In this document: piece after piece, positions 24,814-32,606 of the stretch
Position numbering within the stretch: position 1 is the first letter of the stretch
Layout of the letters: every line of letters begins with the position of its first letter
The notes under the pieces: model-generated
What the model was told of the DNA's origin: nothing
What the model saw: the letters and a program-made list of their open reading frames with translations, nothing else
Database searches by the model: none
Made by a program: the position numbers and the translations under genes
NCBI GenBank assembly: GCA_052144935.1
Contig: JBKQPR010000203.1
Coordinates: 1-52,566 of the forward strand
Source: JOPF133 sp052144935
Lineage (GTDB): Bacteria; Acidobacteriota; Terriglobia; Bryobacterales; Bryobacteraceae
DNA length: 52,566 nucleotides
Reading direction: 5' to 3'

Positions 24814-25191
24814 TCATCGGTGCAGGTAGAGAGGATTGCCGTCGGGATCGCACACGGGCAGCGGATCGGTGGGAAAGTGCGACTCCCGCAGGACGCTCCA
24901 AAGGTCGAGTCTGCGCCGCCGGACGGTGGTGGTCACGCGCGTGCCCGAGCCGACGGCTCCCGAGACGAGTCCTTCGGCGGACAGCGCTTCGTAGGCGCTC
25001 ACGACCGTGTTGCGTGAAATGGTCAGGTTTCTCGCCAGCGCGCGCGTGGATGGCAGTTTCGCGCCGGGCGGCAGGCTGTGATCCAGAATGCGGCGGCGCA
25101 GTATGTCGCGGAGCTGCAAGTACAGGGGCTGCCGCGAGTTTGGGTCGAGCTGCAAAGTGGTACCCTCCGAATGCAAATTGGCTCTTTCCAT
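24814..25191 (-). CDS. GntR-family transcriptional regulator, short form
   Basis: A 125-residue protein with a GntR winged helix: RQPLYLQLRDILRRRILDHS, then PPGAKLPSTRALARNLTISR and NTVVSAYEALSAEGLV. MocR-type regulators continue into an aminotransferase domain; here the protein ends some 30 residues after the wing with DPLPVCDPDGNPLYLHR. The last residues look like the final strand of a VOC/glyoxalase protein (compare FEDPDGNQLYLAELSW in the gene across). It is divergent from the VOC gene, with only 50 bases between start codons, so it probably regulates it. Either a natural YtrA-length regulator or a truncated fusion. Confidence 0.82.
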   Translation of the reverse strand: MERANLHSEGTTLQLDPNSRQPLYLQLRDILRRRILDHSLPPGAKLPSTRALARNLTISRNTVVSAYEALSAEGLVSGAVGSGTRVTTTVRRRRLDLWSVLRESHFPTDPLPVCDPDGNPLYLHR

Positions 25192-25241
25192 CCTCGCACT
25201 GTTCGTTGGATGCTAAGGAGGTAGAGATCGGGGAGGGAATC

Positions 25242-25640
25242 ATGTTTGCCAGCGGCAACGTCACGGTCTACGTTTCGGACATGGATCGCGCTGTGCGCTT
25301 CTACACGGAGGTGCTGGGTCTGAAGCTGGCGTACCGCTTCGGCGACCATTGGTCTTCCGTGGAAGCGGGCAAGGGGCTGACCATCGGTCTGCATCCGGCA
25401 TCGGGGGAGATGCCGGCTGGACGAAAGGGCTCGATGGCGATCGGGCTGGAGCTGGCCGGCTCCATCGAAGATGCCATGAAAACTCTGGGTGCCAAAGGTT
25501 TGCAATTCCAGGGGTTGGTCAACGAGGGCAAGGCCGGCAAATTCGTGGGTTTCGAGGATCCGGACGGCAACCAGCTCTACCTGGCGGAGCTCAGTTGGAG
25601 CCACGTGAACCAGGGCGAGGGCCAATACCAGCACGTCTGA
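25242..25640 (+). CDS. VOC superfamily (glyoxalase/bleomycin-resistance fold) protein
   Basis: 132 residues from the ATG at 25242, preceded by GGGAGGGAATC. One VOC domain built of two beta-alpha-beta-beta-beta units: NVTVYVSDMDRAVRFYTEVLG near the start, and GKFVGFEDPDGNQLYLAELS near the end, with the metal-ligand-type Glu in the last strand. Members include lactoylglutathione lyases, dioxygenases and binding proteins; this sequence does not say which. Upstream in-frame sequence overlaps the divergent GntR gene and is not coding. Likely controlled by that regulator. Confidence 0.88.
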   Translation: MFASGNVTVYVSDMDRAVRFYTEVLGLKLAYRFGDHWSSVEAGKGLTIGLHPASGEMPAGRKGSMAIGLELAGSIEDAMKTLGAKGLQFQGLVNEGKAGKFVGFEDPDGNQLYLAELSWSHVNQGEGQYQHV

Positions 25641-25776
25641 GCGGCGGCGGGCGACAGGCGTTTTGAGGTCGGCCCACACGCCCGGTGTTCGAGGTGGCTT
25701 CGGTTAGGCCGATGCAACCGGGTGAAGCTCCCGCTCTTGCCGGCGATCCGGGAACGACGGAATGCCGACGAGTCGA

Positions 25777-26055
25777 TTACGCCGTGCGACGTTCCTTTTC
25801 CAGGGCTTCATGCAGTAGCATTTTTATGTACGTTTGATAGGGAAGGCCCTTTTTCTGTGCGAGATCCTGAGCCGATTGGATGTCGGGCGCAGGCAACCGC
25901 ATGGTGACGCTTTTCAAGGGGACCGCTCGCCTCGCTTTGCCGGATTTGATCGCACGCTTCATGACTTCCGTGGCCACTTCCGGATGACTGTCCCACCATT
26001 CAGCCTCTTCGGCTTCGGTGCGGAACTGCGGAATTGCGATTCGCTTTTTGGGCAT
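25777..26055 (-). CDS. CopG/BrnA-like antitoxin
   Basis: ATG 26055 with GGGGGAAG upstream gives 92 residues: PKKRIAIPQFRTEAEEAEWW at the N terminus, then KSVTMRLPAPDIQSAQDLAQ and KKGLPYQTYIKMLLHEAL, a ribbon-helix-helix of the CopG type seen in BrnA/RelB-like antitoxins. Its usual partner is a BrnT-like toxin, which is not adjacent; instead its start lies inside the end of the HigA-like gene (56-base overlap). An orphan antitoxin or a third member of a compound module. Confidence 0.75.
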   Translation of the reverse strand: MPKKRIAIPQFRTEAEEAEWWDSHPEVATEVMKRAIKSGKARRAVPLKSVTMRLPAPDIQSAQDLAQKKGLPYQTYIKMLLHEALEKERRTA

Positions 26056-26395
26056 GCTTACTTCCCCCCGAAATAGACCTGTTGCCGCTCTTGTCATTTT
26101 CAGTAGTCGCGATTGGCACAAAAACCATTCTGAGACCAAGGGCGTTCAACACCCCCGTAAAACTTTCGTACGTAGGGTTTCCCGTCTTGGAAAGCATGCG
26201 ATACAGCGCCTCTCTGGCAACCCCGGCATCTTCGGCAATTCGCGCCATCTGGCGGGCCTCGGCAATGTCGCGTAGGGCAACCAGGGCCATTTGCTCCGAA
26301 TCCTCAAATGCGGCGTTTAGGTAATGCGCAGCCTCTTGTGGGTCACGTAGATCGGCGAGTAGCTCTTCCCTAAAATCGCTTGTCCGCTTAGGCAT
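26000..26395 (-). CDS. HigA-like antitoxin (COG3636 addiction-module antidote)
   Basis: ATG 26395 (MPKRTSDFREELLADLRDPQ) gives 131 residues. The segment EAAHYLNAAFEDSEQMALVA and the helix-turn-helix MARIAEDAGVAREALYRMLS followed by TGNPTYESFTGVLNALGLRM define the family. The last 35 residues after FVPIAT are outside the usual length and overlap the CopG gene, suggesting the original stop has been lost. It overlaps the toxin gene by eight bases, as HigB-HigA pairs do. With the toxin frameshifted, it may now be an orphan. Confidence 0.8.
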   Translation of the reverse strand: MPKRTSDFREELLADLRDPQEAAHYLNAAFEDSEQMALVALRDIAEARQMARIAEDAGVAREALYRMLSKTGNPTYESFTGVLNALGLRMVFVPIATTENDKSGNRSISGGSKHAQKANRNSAVPHRSRRG

Positions 26396-26710
26396 TGTAG
26401 CCCTCCCAACACTCCTGCGCTTTCTTGATATCCGAAACCTGTGTGTCCTTGTCGCCGGCTCCAAGGAGTATCGCCTCGTTTTCGTCGATTCCGAAATACA
26501 CCGTATAGCCTGGCCCGTGTCGACCTTCAATTCGTAGACTCCACTGCCGACGGGCTCGCAATCCCCATAGTTGCCAAACTCCTCAATACGCCTGATCCTG
26601 GCGCTGATCCGGCCGCGCGCCTCACCGTCGATCTTCCGTATCCAATCCCGGAAAGGACTCTTCCCCGCAGCATTACAGTAGTTCTTCGCTTTTCTAGGAA
26701 TCGGATCCAC
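26388..26710 (-). pseudogene. HigB-like toxin gene with a frameshift
   Basis: From GTG 26710 the frame encodes KSPFRDWIRKIDGEARGRIS and GDCEPVGSGVYELKVDTG, a RelE-superfamily HigB toxin. It then leaves sense, while another frame continues with the expected end GYTVYFGIDENEAILLGAGD and TQVSDIKKAQECWEGYNA-stop. Adding one C in the GGCC near 26505 (reading DTG-PGYTVYFG) restores a full 107-residue toxin, an mRNA interferase that acts at the ribosome. The stop of the restored frame overlaps the antitoxin ATG. Confidence 0.75.
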
Positions 26711-27085
26711 GGGCAGGGTGCCTTAAATCTCTTAGCAGTGATTTAAATATCACAACGCAATCATAGCATGGAAATAGGCTGTTGGATAGCTTCAAACGAA
26801 CAGGATGGGTGAGGCGCGGTTCCTGTGGCTCACCCTACCAACCGCTCCCAATACACCGTCACCGCCGAGCCTTCCGCCACAAAGGCCGAGTCCGGCTGGC
26901 GCTCGAAGGTTATGTGCCACGGAGGGCGCATCTCCGGCCATGAGTCACGCCGGCGCCGACGCAGAAACTGGCGCGGGCACCGTTGGATTTGCGCTCCGAG
27001 CGGAATTCCTACCGGGTACAGGCGATGGCTGCCTTGGCATGCGGCCGCCGGCGAGCGGCTCAGAGTGGTACAACAGTCATATCAG

Positions 27086-27335
27086 ATGCGCTTTAGCTTC
27101 GACGCTCGAAAGAGCAGACGCCTCAGGGCGAATCCCAGGCGTGGCATCGGGTTCGAGGAGGCGCGGGATTTGTTTTCCCGTCCTTATTGGCTCGATCGTC
27201 GATCCGACGTTCCGGAGCAATTTCTGGCCGTCGGCTGGGTGGGACCGGCTGTATTCTGTGATCTTTGAAGTCAGCGAAGACGAAGAGGGCGAGTATCTGC
27301 ACCTTGTCACCCTTGTGGAGGTCGGCGAAGGATAG
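27086..27335 (+). pseudogene. BrnT-like toxin gene with a frameshift
   Basis: ATG 27086 begins MRFSFDARKSRRLRANPRRG, then IGFEEARDLFSRPYWLDR, in the style of the DUF497/BrnT ribonuclease fold. After AVGWVGP the frame stops, but another frame carries the expected ending RLYSVIFEVSEDEEGEYLHL, VTLVEVGEG-stop. A single-base change near 27240-27252 would restore one protein of about 83 residues. It lies within the insertion in the DUF2071 fragment and is followed by a BrnA-like start. Confidence 0.65.
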
Positions 27336-27347
27336 AGATCCGATTGT

Positions 27348-27416
27348 ATGAGGAAAACTCGTAAATCCGCCAAACCGGTTTCCGCCGATGCGATTGCGCG
27401 GCTGGCCGAATCGAAG
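27348..27416 (+). pseudogene. BrnA-like antitoxin gene, 5' end only
   Basis: ATG 27348, 12 bases after the BrnT-like stop, begins MRKTRKSAKPVSADAIARLA, the usual N terminus of BrnA-type antitoxins. At AESK the sequence passes into the DUF2071 fragment (joint at TCGAAG, 27411-27416), so the ribbon-helix-helix part is lost. Confidence 0.6.
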
Positions 27417-27931
27417 CTCTTGGCCAGCTTCTCGCCGTAGAGGCTCGCGGGGGAGCCTTCGAAAACCGCCGCGGTGGCCTTCCAGATGCGCCACGGGTCG
27501 TGCGCCACTTGGTACTCCAGGCAGGACTTGTCCGGTTGCGACGCATAGCCCCAGTAGTGCTCGGTGATGAACTGTTCGAGCGATCCGTCGGGCGCACGGA
27601 GAAGTGGCGCGGCCACCTCTCCGGATTTATGAGAGAGCAGCGGTCAATTCCAATGATCGGCGGCGAGCGTTTGAAAAATCGTGGGATACGGCGAACCCGA
27701 CGGCTGCAAACCCTGGTAGCTGCAGCCTCCCCGGCGATGTTGTTTTGTACTACAGTGGAGTCAGCTATTTATGCCTGAGGTAGCCTGGCGTCAAACAAAG
27801 CCCCGGTGCCTGGGAGGTGAACCCAGCGTTGCGTCCGCAAGCGCAACTCCTGATCTGCGAGCGGCTTTACGCCCAACGAGCATGGATTTGTTGAGAGGGC
27901 AGCCTAAACAGGAGGAGCTAGGCACAGATCC

Positions 27932-28639
27932 ATGGGAGGAGTGAGCGTGGCACTGTCGGACGAACAGACGCATATGCTATTCGCGATCCAAGAAGCCAAA
28001 CGCTCACGTGGCGAGGAGGGAAGGGTCCATCCACATGTCGGCGCCGTGGCCGTCCGCGACGGTCAAATGGTCGGCTCGGCTTGCCGTGGCGAAGATGAAG
28101 AGCGCCGCGAACACGCTGAGTTCTGCGTCCTTGAGAGGAAGTTGCCTCATGAGACGCTCGCCGGATGTACCATATACACCACCCTTGAGCCCTGCACCAC
28201 TCGCAACCACCCGAAGCTCAGTTGCGCGGACCGCCTCATCGAACGACGGGTCAGCCGCGTGGTAATCGGAATGCTGGACCCGGATCAGCGAATAACAGGA
28301 AAGGGAATTCTGAAGCTTCGGCGCGCCGGCATCGCCGTAGAGCTATTTCCGCCGGCGTTGATGGCCGAGTTGGAAGAATTGAATCGCGACTTCACTCGAG
28401 ACCGCGAGAGGACATCTGTGGTCCCGCGCGTCAATGGTGTCGCCGAGGCTGGCCTTACAGCGTTCTATCCGTCCCGTGACTACTACGGACGCATTCGCGA
28501 AGCGGGCGAAACTATCGACCGCTATGTCTCGACAGCACAAGATACGGCGGTCGTCATCAGCATCAACTTGATCACAGGCATCCCATTCCACGACCCTCTG
28601 TACGGCGCTGGAGCGGAAGGTGAATACGCCCGGTGGTAA
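27932..28639 (+). CDS. RibD-like deaminase, N-terminal part of a split gene
   Basis: A zinc-dependent deaminase domain covers residues 10-150: HPHVGAVAVRDGQMVGSA, HAE at 61-63 with Glu63 as proton shuttle, and the zinc cysteines Cys88 and Cys98 in TTLEPCTTRNHPKLSCADRL; VVIGMLDPDQRITGKG follows as in RibD. A second region from about residue 165 (GLTAFYPSRDYYGRIREAGE) starts before the frame ends at EYARW. The continuing frame (28620-29039) supplies the rest. The fault lies at CCC 28594-28596: with one C less the text reads FHDLCTALERKVNTPGGKFS without break, for a protein of about 368 residues. The fused second region argues against a riboflavin enzyme; role unknown. Confidence 0.8.
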   Translation: MGGVSVALSDEQTHMLFAIQEAKRSRGEEGRVHPHVGAVAVRDGQMVGSACRGEDEERREHAEFCVLERKLPHETLAGCTIYTTLEPCTTRNHPKLSCADRLIERRVSRVVIGMLDPDQRITGKGILKLRRAGIAVELFPPALMAELEELNRDFTRDRERTSVVPRVNGVAEAGLTAFYPSRDYYGRIREAGETIDRYVSTAQDTAVVISINLITGIPFHDPLYGAGAEGEYARW

Positions 28640-29039
28640 GTTTAGCGTTACGATATCGCTCCTAGATCCCAGCCGGGCCGACCTAATGACGGCCGTCGCT
28701 CCCGTTCTATCGAAAGATCCTGGGGACCTATCAAGAACCATCCGCGAGAGCCTTCAGGTGTTCGCTCGCTTCAAAGAGGGGTTGGGTAAGCGCGCCCGGC
28801 CTAGAGTTGACGTGCGAGTTCACCAGGCACTGCCGTTTGGGAGCGCCATACTACTCGACCACCGGCTACCCAACGGCCGGATCCAAATTGAGACTAAACC
28901 CTACAAGGCCGGTTACCAGAAGAGCTTTGGATTCGAATTAAAGCGCACGGAACCGAACGGCCTATATGATGTACTGGCGGCGTCCTACGAGGCCCTTATC
29001 CGCGACGGTCACCCTGCCGATTCTGTGGAGGGTCTGTAA
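28620..29039 (+). CDS. C-terminal part of the split deaminase fusion
   Basis: Continues the preceding gene: NTPGGKFSVTISLLDPSRAD, SRTIRESLQVFARFKEGLGK, PFGSAILLDHRLPNGRIQIE, and GLYDVLAASYEALIRDGHP. The pattern of a strand with LLDP, a long helix and the ILLDH strand with following basic ETKPYKAGYQ resembles the inactive-PLD-like DUF5919 type of domain that occurs as a sensor in bacterial defence and signalling proteins; this is inference from pattern only. On its own it has no plausible start (its ATG-like start is a GTG inside the joined frame). The next gene, a Nudix hydrolase, follows after 25 bases. Confidence 0.65.
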   Translation: MNTPGGKFSVTISLLDPSRADLMTAVAPVLSKDPGDLSRTIRESLQVFARFKEGLGKRARPRVDVRVHQALPFGSAILLDHRLPNGRIQIETKPYKAGYQKSFGFELKRTEPNGLYDVLAASYEALIRDGHPADSVEGL

Positions 29040-29064
29040 TGCTCGCCAGTGCCGGAGGCGAACT

Positions 29065-29622
29065 ATGAAAAAAAAGAGTGCGGGACTCCTGCTATTCCGC
29101 GAGACAGCCGTCGGTGTGGAAGTGCTCTTGGTTCACCCGGGCGGTCCGTTCTGGGCAAAGAAGGACGATGGCTCCTGGTCGATACCCAAGGGGGAGTTCG
29201 CGGACGAGGAGGACCCGCTGGCCGCAGCCAGACGCGAGTTCGAGGAGGAGACGGGTGTTCCGCCTGCCGGTGACTTGATACCTTTGGAGCCACTCAGGCA
29301 GCCAAGCGGCAAACTAGTGTTCGCGTGGGCACTTCGCTCTGACTTCGATCCTTCCAGGCTAAAGAGCAACCTGTTCTCGATGGAATGGCCCCCAAAGTCA
29401 GGAAAGCAACAGGAGTTTCCGGAGGTCGATAGGGCAGCGTGGTTCGGAGTGGAGCCGGCAAGGCGGAAGATCTTGAAGGGGCAGGCGCCGTTTCTCGGCC
29501 AACTTCTAGAAAGGATCAAGAGGGCCGACGGATACTCTCAGTCTCCCCGAGTGCCTGCGTCCGCATCCGCGACAAGCCCTGCACAGACTCGACAGCAATC
29601 GCTCTTTGAGGATGTGTCGTAG
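29065..29622 (+). CDS. Nudix hydrolase of COG4119 type
   Basis: 185 residues from ATG 29065, which follows GGAGGCGAACT. The family-specific start SAGLLLFRETAVGVEVLLVH and PGGPFWAKKDDGSWSIPKGE precede a full Nudix box at residues 43-65 (G-x5-E-x7-REFEEETGV). FDPSRLKSNLFSMEWPPKSG and EFPEVDRAAWFG are also typical of this predicted NTP pyrophosphohydrolase group. Substrate unknown. A low-complexity serine/alanine tail (SPRVPASASATSPAQ) extends past the usual end. The close spacing to the deaminase fusion suggests a joint role in nucleotide handling. Confidence 0.9.
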   Translation: MKKKSAGLLLFRETAVGVEVLLVHPGGPFWAKKDDGSWSIPKGEFADEEDPLAAARREFEEETGVPPAGDLIPLEPLRQPSGKLVFAWALRSDFDPSRLKSNLFSMEWPPKSGKQQEFPEVDRAAWFGVEPARRKILKGQAPFLGQLLERIKRADGYSQSPRVPASASATSPAQTRQQSLFEDVS

Positions 29623-29801
29623 CTCTCGCCTGCGCGTCATCTGTAGGTCACGGCGACCTCTTCCATAGCTCCCGGCGGCGAACCAAAATCATTTCCCTGG
29701 CCTTCTGCTTTGGCGCATGATAGGGCGCGTTTTCATCCGGTCTGCCTCGACTTCCGCAGGTGGTAAGCTAGACGTCTCCACTTCTATATCTGGAGAACGT
29801 C

Positions 29802-30375
29802 ATGGGGTTATACGTCCATTCCAGGGGAACTGCCCGGCGAGGCATATCGATCGTACTACGTCTACCTCCTTGACTACGGGTGGGATGAAGCTTTGGGAGA
29901 TGCTGTTCGCAGGAACCTGCCAAGAATGGCGGACGCGGCATCTCGCTTGGAAGCGGTTGTCATCCACGGCCCACGCGGTATGCACTTCGAGGATGAGGTC
30001 CTCTCGTGGCATCACATCAATGGTTCCCCAGCGGAGGACTTCTTGCCTGCGATTCTCGTGACGACAAGGCATCCCAGAACATTTCGCGAATTGTTCAGAC
30101 CGGGTGGTAAGTTTCCAGCGCCGGCCGATGCGCTTTTGCTGATTCCTCTTCGGAAAGCATGCAAGACTCCTGACGACGTCGTGGCCTTGATCGACCGACT
30201 CTTCCGCGATGTTGCCGCGAAGAAATGCCTGAGCGATTTTACGGTCGCTAAGGAAATGCGACGCGGCGTTGGGCCTGCTATCGTCGATGCTCTGGTTGTC
30301 CAACCGAAAGTGGCAGGGGTCGGAATCGACCTAGCCAAACTCGCTCGGTTCTTCAAAGGAAACCGGTATCGGTGA
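29802..30375 (+). pseudogene. Unknown protein gene, probably frameshifted near its start
   Basis: I do not recognise the product. ATG 29802 after TGGAGAACGTC begins MGLYVHS; the frame that then makes sense (ELPGEAYRSYYVYLLDYGWD, ALGDAVRRNLPRMADAASRL, onward to ARFFKGNRYR at 30375) is shifted, and removing one G from GGGG at 29824-29827 joins them to about 190 residues. Without that repair, translation could start only at TTG 29893. The body has an alpha/beta look with IPLRKACKTPDDVVALIDRL and a basic C terminus, no signal peptide. It follows the deaminase-Nudix pair after 180 bases without other features and may belong to that cluster. Confidence 0.5.
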
Positions 30376-30395
30376 AAGGGCATCCGACTAAGCCC

Positions 30396-31205
30396 TTGCC
30401 TACCCTACCACGCGCCCCCGATACACCGTGACCGCCGAGCCTTCCGCCACAAAGGCCGAATCCGGTTGGCGCTCGAAGCTCTTCGCCAGCTTCTCGCCGT
30501 ACAGGCCCGCGGGAGATCCCTCGAAGACCGCCGCGGTGGCTTTCCATATGCGCCACGGTTCATGCGCCACTTCGTACTCCAGACAGGACCTGTCCGGCTG
30601 CGAGGCATAGCCCCAGTAGTGCTCGGTGATGAACTGTTCGAGCGATCCTTCGGGCGCACGGGCGGGTTTGCCTTCGCACTCCACGCGGATGGAGTTCCAG
30701 GCGCCGCCGTGCTGCCAGCGGTACTCGGCCTGCACCCGGCCATGCTCGGAAACCGGCTCCATGATGCGGTGCCACATGGGCAGCGCCACGTAATTTTCGT
30801 GAAACACCAGGCGCGCTACTTTGGCCACCGCGTAACGCGGCACCACTTCCTTGACGAACACCACGCCGCGCCTCGTCCGGCCGGCTGCCTGCCGCTTCAC
30901 GTAGAAGCGCAGATTGACTTCGTCGAAATCCGAGTGCAGCGGAATCCACAGCCCGTGGACGCGCGTGCGCAGGAAACGGAAGCCCACCAGGCTGATGTAA
31001 GTCTTGCCGCCGAACTGGTCGAGTTCGGTGCCGCGGGGCACCAGGGCCTCCAGCACGGACGGCTCCACGGCGTAGTTCAGGATGGCCAGGTTGCGCCACT
31101 CGGCGGTGAGAAACTCGCGCCGTGGCTTCTGCTCCGTGGGCCGCTCCATGCTCTGTGCCAGGGGGGCGTTACTGCGCCGTAAAGCCGCCGCGCCCGCCGC
31201 CCACA
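30396..31205. repeat. Segmental duplication (copy of 32604-33412)
   Basis: About 800 bases carrying the DUF2071 gene are nearly the same here and at 32604-33412, in direct orientation. This copy also contains the last dozen codons of the S9 peptidase gene (GGCGTTACTGCGCCGTAAAG region near 31170-31200), which belong naturally only at the other locus, so this copy is the derived one. Confidence 0.8.
30400..31149 (-). CDS. DUF2071 (YqjF-like) protein, copy 1
   Basis: A 249-residue protein with the family's features: REFLTAEWRNLAILNYAVEP, TYISLVGFRFLRTRV, DFDEVNLRFYVKR, RRGVVFVKEVVPRYAVAKVA and the C-terminal EHYWGYASQPDRSCLEYEV. Biochemical function is not known; the fold resembles acetoacetate-decarboxylase-like barrels. 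It is almost identical to the copy at 32607-33356, differing in a few residues (for instance LEALVPRGTEL here, LAAWVPRGTEL there), and both frames are intact, so the duplication is fairly recent or maintained. No signal peptide. Confidence 0.85.
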   Translation of the reverse strand: MERPTEQKPRREFLTAEWRNLAILNYAVEPSVLEALVPRGTELDQFGGKTYISLVGFRFLRTRVHGLWIPLHSDFDEVNLRFYVKRQAAGRTRRGVVFVKEVVPRYAVAKVARLVFHENYVALPMWHRIMEPVSEHGRVQAEYRWQHGGAWNSIRVECEGKPARAPEGSLEQFITEHYWGYASQPDRSCLEYEVAHEPWRIWKATAAVFEGSPAGLYGEKLAKSFERQPDSAFVAEGSAVTVYRGRVVG

Positions 31206-31355
31206 GGGGTCGGCCTTAGCCCGGGGTGCGGTGCGGATTGTCTGCCACCCGGTTTGGCAAAGATTGTGATACACTTTCCCCGGCGTTCTTGTGCGCTGCG
31301 CCCCGCTAGCGGACGCTGAGCGATACCTATGGAGTGGAAGACAACTCAGGGCATA

Positions 31356-32465
31356 ATGCAGACTTCCTTGATGAAACGAAGCCTGCTTGTAGCGCAAATC
31401 ATCGTATGGGTCCCGCTGATCTGGTGTGCACAGGCACCAAAAGATGGAACCACCGGGTCGAGCAACAGACCTCTCACTGGGATTGATCTTACAAAATGGA
31501 AACTGCATCTGGAGGGGGTCCGCGTCCGAGGTGGCCTCCCCGCATATTTCCCCCTGGACGACAACGCGGCGTCAGCGGCGGTCCTCGAGATCGCACCAGA
31601 GGCCCGTGCGCCTGAAGATGTCGCATGCCTCGCCTTGGTCAAAAACAAGCGGAATCCACCCATGGTTTTCGTGGGCGGAGCCGTCGATGGCCCCGCAGAC
31701 AGTCTGATTTCAGTCGGCGTCGAGCTGACCAATTCCGACCAGAAGCCGGTCACGTTCCTGGTGGGCGATGTGACACTGGTAAGCCCCGGCGGACAAAAGC
31801 TGCGACCTATCGCCGTCTCAGGAGGCGATTCACCGCTGGTTGCGAAGTTCAGCGATAACGCTTGGAGGACGTCGGGAGCGGTGCCCGTGACGGTTGCGGC
31901 CGGAAAGACCGTGCGGCTAAACTACTGCCTTGTTATAGGCCCGAATAGCTTTCCTCTCCGGCTCCAGCTCGGAACTGCAAAGACCAACACCGTACTGAAC
32001 GATTTGCAGACGCTCACTGAGCGCGGGTCGCAGGATCGCGGATTTTCAGTGTCAATGGCGGGCCAACTGACGATCGACGCAGACGTTCCCTCAGAAACAT
32101 TCGAGGCGTCGGTCGGACGCGGCGTGGCGGTCCTGCGTTTTGAGTCGGTAGCCCTTAAGAGGGGCGAAAGACTTGCTGCAAGCGGCGGCAGAAGCATGGA
32201 TACCTTGGAGGGAGTCGATGGCCCTGATGCCCCGCTATTTGAAATCTTTCAGGGCCGCGGCTATGTCGCAGGGAAACTGTTTGTACTCCAGCCGATCACC
32301 CCGATTAAGGCCGCGGTGACCGTTCAGGGGCGCCCAGTTACATTTGCTAACTCATTTCAGGCGCGGACGGGTGATGTCCTGGGAGGGACCACCAGCGGCC
32401 TAGCGGACGACAGCATCGAGTGGGTTCTGAGTCAGCTCGTCGTGATTCAGCCGCGCAAGCCTTAG
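31356..32465 (+). CDS. Secreted protein of unknown function
   Basis: From ATG 31356 (MQTSLMKRSLLVAQIIV) the 369-residue protein has a signal peptide (hydrophobic RSLLVAQIIVWVPLIW, cleavage near CAQA), so it is exported. The rest is beta-rich: GVRVRGGLPAYFPLDDNAAS, GVELTNSDQKPVTFLVGDVT, VTVAAGKTVRLNYCLVIG. This is the look of an immunoglobulin-like or jelly-roll domain but I recognise no family. An in-frame ATG at 31329 adds nine non-hydrophobic residues and has no ribosome site; ATG 31371 is also possible. It stands alone between the two DUF2071 copies, on the opposite strand. Confidence 0.7.
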   Translation: MQTSLMKRSLLVAQIIVWVPLIWCAQAPKDGTTGSSNRPLTGIDLTKWKLHLEGVRVRGGLPAYFPLDDNAASAAVLEIAPEARAPEDVACLALVKNKRNPPMVFVGGAVDGPADSLISVGVELTNSDQKPVTFLVGDVTLVSPGGQKLRPIAVSGGDSPLVAKFSDNAWRTSGAVPVTVAAGKTVRLNYCLVIGPNSFPLRLQLGTAKTNTVLNDLQTLTERGSQDRGFSVSMAGQLTIDADVPSETFEASVGRGVAVLRFESVALKRGERLAASGGRSMDTLEGVDGPDAPLFEIFQGRGYVAGKLFVLQPITPIKAAVTVQGRPVTFANSFQARTGDVLGGTTSGLADDSIEWVLSQLVVIQPRKP

Positions 32466-32606
32466 GCCGCACAATTTGAAATGCCTGACCGGGGTAGCCT
32501 GCCTCCTTCGTGGCGTCAGCCCTCGGACGCACACTCAGCGTCCGGCGGACAATACGCGACGCACGGATTCACACCGGGAAACGCGCCTGCGTCTCGATTC
32601 CCTGCC

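Larger units (their letters stand above)
26834..27605 (-). pseudogene. DUF2071 gene fragment interrupted by a 502-base insertion
   Basis: Two pieces match the C-terminal third of the DUF2071 proteins at 30400 and 32607. Piece one (27411-27605) encodes DGSLEQFITEHYWGYASQPD ... GSPASLYGEKLAKSF; piece two (26834-26908) continues exactly where the first stops, ERQPDSAFVAEGSAVTVY. Between them lie 502 foreign bases, and the hexamer TCGAAG stands at both edges (26903-26908 and 27411-27416). The N-terminal two thirds of the gene are missing beyond 27605. No product is expected. Bases 27606-27931 contain no gene I can support. Confidence 0.8.

Noticed and set aside
26805..27335. 176-residue plus-strand gene
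   Set aside because: The frame mixes antisense of the DUF2071 fragment, unrelated insert sequence and the frameshifted end of the BrnT-like gene; it is not one protein.
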